Source: Chinchilla lanigera
Taxonomy: Eukaryota > Chordata > Mammalia > Rodentia > Chinchillidae
Direction: 5' to 3'
NCBI RefSeq assembly: GCF_000276665.1
Contig: NW_004955404.1
Coordinates: forward strand, 28,240,535-28,304,534
Length of the DNA stretch: 64,000 nucleotides
Positions 35,501 through 46,099 of the stretch are shown one piece after another. Within the stretch, counting starts at the first letter, position 1, and the number at the start of each line of letters is the position of its first letter. Below the pieces are notes generated by a model. It did not search any database and was not told the origin of the DNA. It saw only the letters and a program-made list of their open reading frames with translations. Made by a program: the position numbers and the translations under genes.

Positions 35501-36639
35501 TAACTTTCAGCTCTCATCGAGGGGAATGCAGCACCTCTGGGAGGGGAAATGCTAAACCCAGCCCAGGGTTTGGAAATGGATGTGTCATCAGTCAGCGGTG
35601 ACCTTGCACAAGCATTTGAAGGGACTGGCTCCCGATTTCCTCCAGGGGCCGTGTAGCCTGGGCAACACCCAGCTTAGGGCCATCCTTTCTAAGGACATTG
35701 AACGCTTTTCTCTAGGGGTGACAGGCAAGGCTACAGCGACTTAGACAGTAGCTGCTGATAGAATTGGAGCCTCAAGAGATCACGCTGGCGCCATTGTGAG
35801 GCGGGATATGGCAATGACACCAAGCTGATCAATACTTCTGGGATGGTGGCCAGGGAAGTTGAAGTCTCCAGAAAATAGCATTTCTGTGCAACCAAAGGGA
35901 GAAGCCGATAAAAAAAGAGGCTCTGTGAGGTCAAGGTATACCAAAGGGAGTCTGATGCTCTTGAGGGCATCAAAGAGCAGAATAATTCTTTGCTCAAACA
36001 GAATTTCTCCGGCTAAAGAAATTTTTTGGTTTCTTCTGCAGATGTGCCCCGTATCACAGTCTTCTGGTTCATTCTGTTATTGTTTCAGACCGAGAGGCAG
36101 GTTTTTAAAAAATTTAGTTGCAAGATTGCTATCTCGAACCTCTCAAGTAATCATTAAGATAGATACCTTGAAGAGAGTTATTTTATTTTTCTTTTTAAAA
36201 GAAGCCAGCCATTGTTTTTCAGGACTAAGAGTACACATCTACCCAAAGCGATAATATGTTATGCATATAACTTTGTAAGGAATGTAAATTGGGTTGCAAA
36301 AATTCAGACATTTACAAACACGGTTTAGCAAGTTGTGGGTTTTATCCTGGTGAGTCCTTAAAGGTGAAATGAGAGCAATGCCTTGTGATCTGATTCTGTG
36401 TCCTGAGGAGTGCTGGTCTTTCCGTGGTCTGCTAATTGCACGCATTTTCCCCACACCAAAATCTCATGGCAGTGGGCTTCCTTTTGGAGATCAGCTCACA
36501 CGAAGTACAACTCGCATTGCTGCCCTTTGTTGATATTGTTGTTGTTTTAAACACGCATGAGACTCTCTTTTTTTCTAGTACAGATTTTTTTGAACTTGAT
36601 TGGTTCGCATGGTAGAACTCAGCCAGCAGAGATTTTGAA
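32531..36639. other. Long unassigned stretch, no gene seen
   Basis: GC-richer patches lie at 32600-32860, 34000-34440 and 34830-35200. Frames such as 33226-33579 (plus), 33936-34277 (minus), 35731-35997 (minus) and 35859-36254 (plus) show no domains and overlap on opposite strands. No classified repeat was seen, which is notable for 4 kb of rodent DNA and may reflect lineage-specific repeats that I cannot recognise. Confidence 0.35.
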
Positions 36640-37640
36640 ATGAGGATGGGTTTATTTAAGCAGCTGTATTTTGTTATAGAGTGTCTTGTGACTTGCCTCA
36701 AGGAAAATGTCTGTATTCCCCGGACTGATTGCGGCTCTTATGTTTTGATTCTTTGGTGCTGGCTGTCCCTGTGTGGTATCTGTTGCCGGCTGCTGAGATC
36801 TGTTTGGTGGCCTGCTGATGTCAGGGTCACAGGGAGCTCAGATTCCAGGTCACCCTCCCTGTCAGGAGAACTTCACAAGTATCCTTTGTGTATCCTGCAC
36901 TTCCCAGATCAGAATCCTGGAAGTCAGGATAATAGCTACAAAGCAGTATATTTTTTCTCCTACAATCTCTTGTGGTCCATAAGGAGGCATCTAGAGCCCA
37001 TGGCAAATTTCTTTCCAGCAATCCTAGGAGTCCTCAGGGGAGCATCTTGTGTTCCTTTGTCTCACAGTCAAATATGTCCAGCATTTGTCTCCTTTCCTGA
37101 TCCAATTTGCTGTAGTAATGTTCCTGTTTCCTGGGAAACTCTGCATTGTTCTGCTGTTCCTTGTCTCCGAGACTGAGGCCCACTGAGGGACGCCTGGGCA
37201 GAAGGCACATCTACTTTCTCACAAGTGCTGCTGCCCATGGAGGGGAGATCCCAGCAGAAGACAACTCTCTGTCACGAATGTTGGTCCCCATGCTGTGAAT
37301 ACCTTGCTCAGTGACAGACTTAGACTGATGCAACATTATTCCAGCTGCCCCCTGGCTTCCGGTTTATATCAGCCACTCAGGGCCCTCTGATCATCTCTGG
37401 TCCCTGCAACATGCAGGATTCTGGGTCTCCAGCCCATTGTCAGAGGCGAATACGTGCAGCTCCCTACCTTGTCTTCCCTGGTATCATTCCTGCCCCGATT
37501 CCTTGAGGAAGGTATCCTGTGTGCTCTTCCTAAGGAACTTCCTAGGATCTGTTTGGGTCTGACTTTGTCCATATATAGGATGCTCTGGAGGTTTTGGTTT
37601 CACAGATGGGAGCTCAAACTGGGTTCCCTGCTGTAACCCA
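36640..37640. other. Unassigned stretch with the longest gap-free open frame
   Basis: A 178-codon frame runs at 36640-37176 (plus), cysteine- and leucine-rich with no recognised domain. A TATA-like 'ccatatatagga' lies at about 37570. The composition and phrases such as 'tgggttccctgctgtaaccc' suggest a retroelement 5' UTR or LTR to me, but I could not find paired ends or a target duplication. Confidence 0.3.
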
Positions 37641-37823
37641 TAAACAGACACAGGAGGGAGATTGCACAGGTTAAAAGCTTTGTTCCCTTAAAGGTTTGGC
37701 TTCATCTTATATCCTAATTTATTTCCTCCTAATATTCAATCAAACTGAAATTATGCTCAAATTGTATCTTGTTTTCAGTGAGCCCTACGTTTTCTTCCCT
37801 CCTCCCCTTTCTCAATCTATTCT

Positions 37824-37920
37824 TCGTTTCACCTTTTTTTTGTTTTTGGTACCAGGAGTTGAGCTCAGGACCTTGTGCTTGCCAGGCAGGTGCTTATGTC
37901 ACTGAGATATCCCTGGCCTT
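37824..37920 (-). mobile_element. ID SINE, antisense, with target duplication
   Basis: The T tail is followed by 'ttggtaccaggagttgagctcaggaccttgtgcttgccaggcaggtgcttatgtcactgagatatccctggcc'. It is flanked by TCAATCTATTCT at 37812-37823 and 37921-37932. Confidence 0.92.
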
Positions 37921-37977
37921 TCAATCTATTCTCTTTACATGAATAATTCCATGCTTTTCTGCCAGTCCAGGTTACTC

Positions 37978-38185
37978 TCTTTTTCTTTCTTTCTTTCTTT
38001 CCTTCCTTCCTTCCTTCCTTCTTTCCTTCCTTCCTTCCTTTCTTCTTTCTTTCCTTCCTTCCTTCCTTCCTTCCTTCCTTCCTTCCTTCCTTCCTTCCTC
38101 CCTCCCTCCCTCCCTCCCTCTTGCTTTCTTGCTTCTTTCTTTCTTTCTTTCTTTCTTTCTTCTTTCTTTCTTTCTTCCTTTTTTC
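37978..38185. repeat. (CTTT)n/(CCTT)n/(CCCT)n microsatellite
   Basis: About 200 bp of tetranucleotide pyrimidine repeats with block structure: CTTT, CCTT, CCCT, then CTTT again. Reading frames of serine/phenylalanine/leucine or lysine/glutamate repeats across it are artefacts. Confidence 0.97.
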
Positions 38186-38261
38186 CTGTTTTGTATCTTC
38201 CTCTCCTTCCTTTCAGAAACATTGTGTGCTTGTGTACTGTGTTATATACTAGGGATACAGA

Positions 38262-38418
38262 TGTAATTTTTTTTTTTTTTTTGAAACAGGGTCTCACTGT
38301 GTATTCCAGGCTGCTCTTAAACTCACTATGTAGCCCAGGTTGGCTTTGAACTCCAGGCAATCCACTGCTTCAGCCTTCTGAGTGCTGGGATTATGGACAT
38401 GCACCACCACACCTGGCT
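38262..38418 (-). mobile_element. B1 SINE, antisense
   Basis: Poly(T), 'gaaacagggtctcactgtg', 'tatgtagcccaggttggctttgaactcc', 'agtgctgggattatggacatgcaccaccacacctggct': a complete antisense B1 with its internal duplicated segment. Confidence 0.95.
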
Positions 38419-38883
38419 AAATTTAATCATAGTTATATTCTTTCAGGAATTTAAAATTCACCTTCATATATTCTGTTTTCTAAGTTCGATCCTTTTTCCT
38501 TCACTTTATACTCTGGAAAGTTGTTTTCCTTCTCTGAATTGTTACAGTGTGAATGGCATGTACTGTAAGCTTTTCTGTAATTTATTTTTAAATCTCTGGT
38601 TGTCTTGGGCTTCCTGGATGGACTGTAAATACCTGTAAGGTATTGAGACAATGCCTCAATCTTCTTTTGCATCCATTACAACTGTTTAACTTATACTTAT
38701 TGGCTCCACTGCTCTGTTTATAGTTGTGTTGGATTTGGTTGATTCAGTAAATAAATATGGAATTTTTAATGTGAGCATATTTTTTGTCGTGAAAGGTCTC
38801 CTTTTGCCCTGCATTATAACTGTGTGCTAAAAAGGTTTACTGTGCTGATGTTTTGAGGTGGGGTGGAGTGTGGTTATTGGTAC

Positions 38884-39247
38884 TGAAGCAGAAATTCTGA
38901 CCTAACTGCAGCCATTTTGTTCAATAAAGCTGCAGCCATTTTGTTCTCTGCCGCTAAACTTTGCTAAATCACATGATTTGTCCTCAAAGTGAAATGTCTA
39001 TGAGTGTGCTAAAGACAATTTTGCTATATACAACTATGTTCACCACAAGATACCTACTGTATCATAAGCTAAAGCTGAAAGTTTATCTCATTCTTGTAAC
39101 TTCTGTTTGCCATCCTATAAATAAGACAAGCTCTCTGTAATCAACACCTCAGACTTTGGAGGTCACTCCTCTGGGGTCTGCTAGCGTCAGTCAAAATTCC
39201 TTTCTTCACCTGAGCTCCTGGTTACTACTAACTCAATTTTTCCCACA
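38884..39247 (+). mobile_element. Solo LTR of ERV type
   Basis: 364 bp running TGAAGCAG to CCCACA, flanked by GTAC and GTAG (4 bp, one mismatch). It has a TATAAATA box at about 39116 and a downstream CT-rich R/U5-like part. A perfect 17-bp direct repeat (ctgcagccattttgttc at 38906-38922 and 38930-38946) carries a GCCATTTTG YY1-type core. No primer-binding site or internal viral sequence follows, so it is a solo LTR. The orientation is inferred from the TATA box. Confidence 0.65.
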
Positions 39248-39446
39248 GTAGTATGATAATCTGGGACTGGCTCTGAATATGAAGACATCTACCCTTTAGG
39301 TAACACTCACCTTTCCAAAAATGTTTTATATTATCATCTTTGGTACTTGTAAAAATTGTAAAAAATTATTTTCAGTGTGTAAAGCCCCATTTCAGGAAAA
39401 CAAACAGTATCTCAGACTGTTTAGAGATGTAATGAAAACTAACTCA

Positions 39447-39536
39447 CAGCTGGGGATATAGCCCAGCGGCACAAGTGCCTGCCTGCCTAGTGCAAGGTCC
39501 TGAGTTTGATCCTTGGTGCCAAAAAAAAAAAAAAAA
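39447..39536 (+). mobile_element. ID SINE with poly(A) tail
   Basis: 'cagctggggatatagcccagcggcacaagtgcctgcctgcctagtgcaaggtcctgagtttgatccttggtgcc' plus 16 A's. The flanks gaaaactaactca and gaaaactaattaactca look like a target duplication with a small indel. Confidence 0.92.
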
Positions 39537-39553
39537 GAAAACTAATTAACTCA

Positions 39554-40244
39554 GTAACAAGTGCCCATTCTCAAGGCTGACTCTCGATCTTCTGAGAACA
39601 AGAGCAACTAAACCTGCAACTCCCTTACCTGATATCACCTGCCTTCCCTACACCTCACCTCACCTCCTGCACTTCATAAGAGCAGCTATTTTAAAGTAAT
39701 TGAAAGCTATATAGAGTGCATTGCTCTCCCATTAATATGCAGAAGGATGCTCTGGGTAGGTTAGGAACGTCCTTTTCCTACTCTCCTCATGCTGAATCTC
39801 ACTGTAATAGGATAAGCTAGGTATTGAAACCACTTGTGTGTCTGCAGAGCGCTGTGGTCTTCTCAAGGAGAGGGACTGCCACTTGCTCAGCTCTGTCTCT
39901 CCAGTTCCATGCTCAGAGCTTCAAGCCACAATTGGAACCTAGTGTGGAGACTTAGGAGGCACTCAGGTTTATAACAGTGTCCTGTGTAGAACAAAGGCAT
40001 GTGATTCTTGTTCCTCTCCAGCAAGTCCTCTCCCTCCCTGGGGTGTGCGAATGGAGAGAAGGGCTCCACAGATGAGGTGGCTGACTCTTTGGGAGGTGGT
40101 GAATAACTCTGCCCAGGAATATGTATACTTCCTATCATCCTGTGGCTCCACAGCTGAGATCTTTCTTTTTGGGCTTGGGGGGATTACTCCCACTTGAGGG
40201 AGTAAAGTGAGGAAATTCTAGAAAAGCGGTAACATGTGGAGCTG
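39554..40244. other. Unassigned sequence, no gene seen
   Basis: No repeat assigned. A short CACCT run (cacctcacctcacctcctg) lies at about 39651-39670. The minus-strand frames at 39887-40193 overlap one another and show no domain. Confidence 0.4.
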
Positions 40245-40616
40245 TGTTAGCTTTTCATCATTGTGACAAAATAGTGAGAAAATCAGCTTAGCAGAGAAAA
40301 CGTTTATTTTGCCTCATGGTTTCAATCCATGACTGCCTGGCTGCACTGCTTTCCCGTGGTGAGGCAGAAACACCTTGCTAGAAGGGGTGATGCAGGTGTA
40401 CCTGATGGCAGCCAGGAAGCAGGAAGAAAGGGAAAGAGTCAGAAAGATAGGGACCAGGGACCAGATCAGCCTGCCCCGTGGCCCACATCCTCACACTAGT
40501 CTCTACCTCTCATTTCCACCGTCTTCCAGTAGTGCCATCAAATTATGATCTCATTGATGGATTAATCTACTCCATGATGTTAGAGCCTTCACAATCTAAT
40601 TACTCCTCAAAAAGCT
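40245..40616 (-). mobile_element. MaLR LTR, antisense
   Basis: 'tgttagcttttcatcattgtgacaaaatag', 'gtttcaatccatgactgcctgg', 'gtggtgaggcagaaacacc', 'tgatggcagccaggaagcagg' and 'tgatggattaatctactccatgatgttagagcc' follow a MaLR LTR in reverse. Its distal end is missing. Confidence 0.8.
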
Positions 40617-41530
40617 TAGAAGCAATAGATAGAACTTACTCTGCTATGGTTCCGAAGGCCAGAAGTCTGAAATCACAGTATCAGCTGGGCACGCGGTCTC
40701 TGAACACTCTGGAGAAGAGATTGTCCGTGCCTCTCCCCATTTATGGCGCTCCCAGGTCTTCTTTGGTGGGTGGCAGCATGACTTCAATCACTGCCTCTGG
40801 AGGCACATGGCCATCTTCTCCCTGTGTCCTAGTGTTTCTGTGTTTACTTTTAAGGACATCAGTCATGGTGAATTAAGGGTCTGCTCCTCAGTGACCTTGA
40901 CCAAGGCATGCTGTCATTTCAACTGAACTAATTACATCTGGTCAGCTCTGTTTCCAAATAAGCTCACTGTTATGGTTGATACATTGTGTCAACTTGAGGA
41001 ATCTACAGGCTTGGCTAATTGACTCAGCAGTTCTACATCCTGGGGTGAAAGGACACGCCTTTCCCCCTCTGGGGTGTTGTTCATTGTGTTAGCTTGAGAA
41101 GTTTAGAAGGTTAACTAAGTGACTCAGCAAGGAGCCAGAGTGCTTACTTTGTATTCATCTTGAGCCTGTGCAAGAGGAAAGTGTGGAGATTATGTGAGAG
41201 CTGAGTGCCCCTTGGGTGGGGGTGGCCTGCTTACAAATAGAAGGGAGGAAAAGAGGCTTGTTCCTCCCCTTTTTGCTCTGACTGCTTTTACTACTTTCCA
41301 CTGCCATGAAGTGCTGCCCTTTGCCATGTTCCTCTCTGCCTTGGAACCAGCCATATGGAGTGAAACCTCCACAAACTCTGAGCTAAATAAACCTTTCTTT
41401 TCTTAATTCTGGGCATCAGATATTTTGTCTCAGCAACCAAAGAAAGTAACTTAGACACTCACATTCTGACCCAGTGGGGCTAACACTACAACTACTTCTT
41501 GGGGGGAAGCTAATCATCTCATAAGGATGA
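40617..41530 (-). mobile_element. MLT1-type LTR, antisense, split by a solo LTR
   Basis: The left part (40617-40967) contains 'ggccagaagtctgaaatcac', 'ggcacatggccatcttctccctgtgtc', 'taaggacatcagtcatgg' and 'ctaattacatctgg..tttccaaataagctcac'. The right part (from 41458) resumes with 'cattctgacccagtgg..aacactacaac'. Both follow an MLT1 LTR in reverse. The insertion site is the CTCAC of the next element. Confidence 0.75.
40968..41457 (+). mobile_element. Solo LTR, 490-bp long variant, target duplication CTCAC
   Basis: Begins TGTTATGG, ends TTAGACA, flanked by CTCAC at 40963-40967 and 41458-41462. The 3' half matches the 399-bp copies (AATAAA in 'gctaaataaacc', 'tattttgtctcagcaacc'). The 5' region is present about twice: TGACTCAGCA occurs at 41020 and 41120, each after a diverged 'ttgtg..agcttgag'-type lead. 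It is nested in the MLT1. Confidence 0.9.
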
Positions 41531-42039
41531 TAAAGAAGGGGAGCATAAGAATTGTCACTAGAAGACAAAATTTGTCACATTAAGCTCAGTCAGGAGGCCT
41601 AGATGTCCTCCAGGTGGGGAAACACCTGGATCTGCTGTGTTACATGCCAAGCGGAAGGCTTTTTTCAGCTTCCACAGAGAAGTCCCCAGAGCCACGGGCA
41701 TGTGATTGGAATGGGAGCATCAAAGGGGAAGTGCAGTGTTCCTGACCTGTGTGGATGAGGCCACAGCATGAAAACCAGAGGGTAGATGTGGGAGGCAACT
41801 TGGGTGAGGGTTGAGGACTAACTCAAAACACCTGTGGAGGAAAATTGCTCTTCGGTTAGCCCTCTTGTCAGGAGAGATTTAGGATGGGCCATTCCCACCC
41901 TGTCTGTTCTCCTGCCCAAGAGGCTGAGGTATGAGCTACACAGTTAACTATGCTGAAGGAAGAGGAATTTAGAGTTTCCAAGCAACTATCCTGTCACTTT
42001 GGACAGGCGCCTGTGTGAAACTTGAGGTCACTCATTTCC
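41531..42039. other. Unassigned sequence, no gene seen
   Basis: No repeat family or exon recognised. Confidence 0.4.
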
Positions 42040-42235
42040 ATTCCTGGTCCATACCCAACCACCACCAACCACTGCTTCTGTCCCCTTTATGTAACCCTTT
42101 ATATCACTACTGTGTATATCTGCATACTCTTAGATCTGAACTGCTTTGAGGGTAGAGACAGGATCTTCTCTACTTTTATTTCTTTCTCCAGAATTTAGCA
42201 TTATATGGTAGGTGCTCAACAAATATTAACTTAAA
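42040..42235 (+). mobile_element. L2 3' end
   Basis: 'gatctgaactgctttgagggtagagacaggatcttctc' and 'agcattatatggtaggtgctcaacaaatattaactt' are the L2 tail in order. Upstream, 'ctgtcccctttatgtaaccc' also fits. Confidence 0.75.
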
Positions 42236-42309
42236 ATAAGTGTTTAAGAGTGTGAAAATATTTTGCTTATTTCACAGAGGTGCCTTGGGGTACACAAGAT
42301 GAGAAATTC

Positions 42310-42425
42310 TCTATTTGTCATTTGTAGAATGGAAATAATCTCTCATCATGTTAGTAATGTTATCATAAACTTTAGGACAAATACAAACATGCTGCATTGT
42401 TAATGTTTATAAATGTTAGCTCATA
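42310..42425 (+). mobile_element. MIR 3' fragment
   Basis: 'gtcatttgtagaatggaaataatctctcatcatgttagtaatg..catgctgcattgttaatgtttataaatgttagct' fits the MIR 3' end. Confidence 0.5.
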
Positions 42426-43529
42426 TGATTTGTGTAGTTGCTAACAATATTTTTCTATTTTGCAAAGCTAACCTTCTAATAATGACTGAGATCAAAGTAT
42501 TTGTGAAAGTTTATAACTTTGTTGGTTTCATCAATTTGAACACCATCAAAAAAAGAAATGAATACCATCAGCCAAAGGGAGCTTATGTTAATAAACAGTG
42601 TTTTGTGTGTACTTTGTTTGCAGTAAAGTATTCTGTACCAGTGAGGTCATAGCTGGTTGGATTTACCTAAGCTTGCAAGGGATGTATGCAACCTGAAGCC
42701 GAGTGAGTAGAGTGGAGTATTTCAACAGCTGTAGCTGATATTTCTGCTAGACTGTAAGTCCCAGAAAGGCCAAAAAGGCTTTAGTTTTACTCATCTCTGA
42801 ATCTTTGACTTAAAGTACTTGCCCTGAGAAAAAGGTTGAAAATATTGATAGAAAAGATTTAACAACAGTCCAAGGTAAAAATTTCTTGATAATTCTAAAT
42901 TATACCAACATATATCACATGAAGAAGAAAAAAGTTATGTGCTTATGGCTCTGAGATTTGCATATTCATAATAAGGTATTCACTTTAGATTGGAAAGTGT
43001 AAAATCAAAGTTCAGCTATTTGTGATTGAATATGTAATTCTAGTGGACTCAGCAAAACCAGCCTAAGAGAATTCTGTAAGGGGCAGTGATTTGGATATTT
43101 GGGTCACAAGGCTTTTTTTTACTCTCATGCAGTAGCGAAGCTAGCAATTTAACACATAAATTAATAATTTGTGAAAGAATATCTACATAGACCTGATTTA
43201 AATAAATGTGTATAATTGGGAATTTTCCTCTGCTTGGGGGCCTTAAAATGAATCTACTGTTCCTGCTGCCTTTGTCTAGAAAAGCTTCCCTATCACGTCC
43301 TGTTGCTTTGCTACACTGTGTAGCCTCTTAGATATCAGCCCTGGGAAATGGTCCAAGCAGGCTTTCCACTTACATGTGAACTAGTGAAGAACTTTCTCTT
43401 CTACAAAGAACCAGAACTCCGCAGCTCTTGAAGAGTATTAAATAAAGCAATCTGTATGAGATGTTTCTGTGAACTCTTAAAATATGACCCCCCCCCTCCC
43501 CCAGTTACTTACTGTCTCTAACTTTCATT
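42426..43529. other. Mostly unassigned; small L2-like piece and C tract
   Basis: 42745-42815 ('ctagactgtaagtcccagaaaggcc') resembles an L2 tail. A C-rich run (cccccccccctccccc) lies at 43488-43502. No exon seen. Confidence 0.4.
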
Positions 43530-43689
43530 GCAATACTGGGGATTAAACCCAGGACCTTCAGACTGAGTTACATCTCCAGCCCTTTTGCCATTTTGAGACA
43601 GAATCTTGCTAAATCACTAAGTTGCTCAGGCTTGGCTCTAACTTGCAGTTCTCTTACCTCAGCCTCCCAGAGTGCTGGGATTACAAGTG
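43530..43689 (-). mobile_element. B1-ID dimeric SINE, antisense
   Basis: Antisense ID ('aatactggggattaaacccaggaccttcagactgagttacatctccagccc') is fused to antisense B1 ('ttttgagacagaatcttgctaaatcactaagttgctcagg..cctcagcctcccagagtgctgggattac'). Confidence 0.88.
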
Positions 43690-43796
43690 AATGTAATTTT
43701 GTTCTGATTACTTCTTGATCTCAATTGGTTTTTCACAGTAATAATGGTGAGGATTATTATCAACTATAAAAAGAAAGTAAAGGGCGTATTAGTCAG

Positions 43797-44195
43797 TGTT
43801 ATGGTTGATACATTGTGTCAACTTGGGGAGTCTAGAGGTTTGCCTAAGTGACTCAGCAGGAAACCAGGGTGCTTACTTTGTATACATCCTGAGCCTGTGG
43901 GAGAGGAGGGCATGGAGATTATGTGAGAGCTACACACCCCTTAGGTGGGGGTAGCCTGTTTACAAAGTAAGGCAGGGAAAGAAGCTGCTTGCCGTCATTC
44001 CTCCTGTTTGCTCTGGCTGTTTGCTGTTCAGCTGCCATTCCCCACTTTGCTCTCGTTGCTTTGCTACCTTCTGCCTTAGAGCCAACCAAGTATGGACTGA
44101 AACCTCCACAAGCTGTGAGCTAAATAAACCTTTCCTTCCTTCATTTTGGGTGTTGGGTATTTTGTCTCAGCAACGAGAGAAAAGTAACCAAGACA
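43797..44195 (+). mobile_element. Solo LTR, 399 bp, target duplication GTCAG
   Basis: TGTTATGG to AAGACA, flanked by GTCAG at 43792-43796 and 44196-44200. Has TGACTCAGCA (43849-43858) and an AATAAA signal at 44123-44128, and ends 'gtattttgtctcagcaacgag', which is MaLR-like. Same length and nearly the same sequence as the copy at 52028, so both are fairly recent. No internal genes remain. Confidence 0.93.
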
Positions 44196-45089
44196 GTCAG
44201 CTTTTCATCACTATAATAATATACTTGTTGCTATTAACTTAGAGAAAAGTTTTATTTAGCTCACCTGTCTGGAGAACCTAGTCTAAGATCAAGGGTTCCC
44301 ATTACTTTGGGCCTCAGGCAAGGGCAGTGCACCAAGACAGTAGTGGGTGGCAGAGTGACCTCTTACCTCCTGAACTGGAGAGCAGAGAAGGGGAAGAGGG
44401 CAGGACTGAGGTCTCATAATCCTCTTCCAGGGCGTGCTCCCAGTGACCCGAGGGCCTCCCACAAGGTCTGAGTCCTTTTTCTTTGTTTTAATTATTAATT
44501 TTTATTAGTATGTGTTTGCAGTATATAATGATTCCATTCACTGTGGGCACTTGGTACATGGGCATAACACATCTTAGTACTTCTTTTCACTTTTCCTTTC
44601 CATCCTCCCTGATTTTTGCTAGTATCAGATTCATTTATTTATCTTATAAGTCCTTATAAAATGAATTGTCATACATACAGATTAACAACCAGACTAACAA
44701 GCCAAAAACATGAAAAATACATAAAACAATTTTACAAAATCAATATACACTTTTAGATACATTGTTCATACCGTATTGAAACAACTCTTTTTCCCTGCTA
44801 TCTGCCCTTTATTTTGTACCTTATTTATATATTGAGTTTATCATATAAGAGAAACAATGTGATATTTAACTTTGTGTATGTCTGATTTATTTCACTTAGC
44901 ATTATGATCTCAAGGTACATCTACTTTCCTACAAAACACCCAAGTTTATCCTTCTTCATGACAAAGTAATGCTCTATTGTATATAAACACCACATTTTCT
45001 TTATCCATTCATTTGTTGATGGGCATATATACTGCTTCCAAGATTTAACTATGATGAATTGTGTTGCTGCAAACATGGGTATGCATACA

Positions 45090-45293
45090 TCAATGTGGTA
45101 TGATGTCTTTAATTCTTTGGGGAAGATTCCTAAGAGGGAAACAAATGGGCCAAATGGAATTTCTGTATGTAGTATTTTGAGGAATCTCCATACTGATGGT
45201 GGTTTTACCAGTGTACATAGCCTTTTTTGATTTCTTAAAGATAGCCATTCTTTCTGGAGTGAGATATAGTCTCAGTGTTATTTTAAGTTGCAT
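45090..45293 (-). pseudogene. L1 ORF2 C-terminal fragment
   Basis: A 67-codon open piece reads LYLTPERMAIFKKSK, the recognisable L1 ORF2 C-terminal region before the cysteine-rich end. The frame is shifted and stopped on both sides. Confidence 0.75.
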
Positions 45294-45488
45294 TTCTCAG
45301 ATGACCAGTGTTGTTGAATATTTGTCATGTGTTGGCCATTTGTATTTCCTCATCTGAGAAGTATCCATTCATTTCAGATGCTCATCTTTGACTGGGCCCT
45401 TAAATTTAAGAGGGTATAATTTTTTTGAGTTCTTTATATGTTCTGATTCTTAGTCCTTTGAGGAGTAGCTGGCAATAATTTCTTTTCC

Positions 45489-45596
45489 GGGCTGGGGATT
45501 TAGCTCAGCGGCAAAAGCGCCTGCCTGGCAAGTGCAAGGACGTGAGTTCAGTTCCCAGTACCGGAGAAAAACCAAAAAAAAAAAAAAAAAAAAAAA
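45489..45596 (+). mobile_element. ID SINE in L1, perfect 12-bp target duplication
   Basis: 'gggctggggatttagctcagcggcaaaagcgcctgcctggcaagtgcaaggacgtgagttcagttcccagtaccgg' plus a long A tail. It is flanked by AATTTCTTTTCC at 45477-45488 and 45595-45606 (shared A's). Near the lineage consensus, so young. Confidence 0.95.
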
Positions 45597-46038
45597 TTTC
45601 TTTTCCATTCTGTAGGTTGTCTCTTCACTCATTTAGTGGTTTCCCTTGTTGTACACAAGCTTTTAAATTTGACATGATCCCATTTGTTGATTCTTGGCAT
45701 TATTTCTTGTATAACAGGGTTCTGTTCAGAAAGTTTGCCTACACTTATATCTTCATGTGTTTTACCTATTTTGTCTCCCAACAGATTAAATTTTTCTGTT
45801 CTAATGTTTAGGTCTTTGATCCATTTTGATTTTAGTTTAGTGCACAGTGAAAGGCACGGGTCTAGGTTAAGTCTTTGCCATATGCATAGCCAGTTTTCTC
45901 AGCACCATTTGTTAAGGAGGCTATTTTTCCTCCAGAGAAAGATTTGGCCACTTTGTCAAAAATAACATAAAGATAACATAAAGAGTAAGCCTGGAGTTAT
46001 TTCTGCATCCTTTTCTGCTCCACTTATCCACAAGTACG

Positions 46039-46054
46039 TTTTCTTTCTTTCTTT

Positions 46055-46098
<44 letters not shown>

Positions 46099-46099
46099 T
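46039..46099. repeat. (CTTT)n microsatellite, cut by the gap
   Basis: TTTC units run straight into the N block. An antisense ID lies on the far side with its T tail facing the gap, so this is probably an expanded SINE tail. Confidence 0.92.

Noticed and set aside
35731..35997. An 88-codon minus-strand frame with a hydrophobic, serine/leucine-rich translation
   Set aside because: No domain or splice context, and it overlaps a plus-strand frame of similar length; probably chance.
37935..38360. Frames rich in lysine/glutamate/glycine or serine/phenylalanine/leucine
   Set aside because: Translations of the CTTT/CCTT microsatellite and the neighbouring B1; no protein.
45489..45570. Possible tRNA gene
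   Set aside because: A and B boxes are present, but this is an ID SINE with a poly(A) tail and target duplication; the same holds for the other ID copies.
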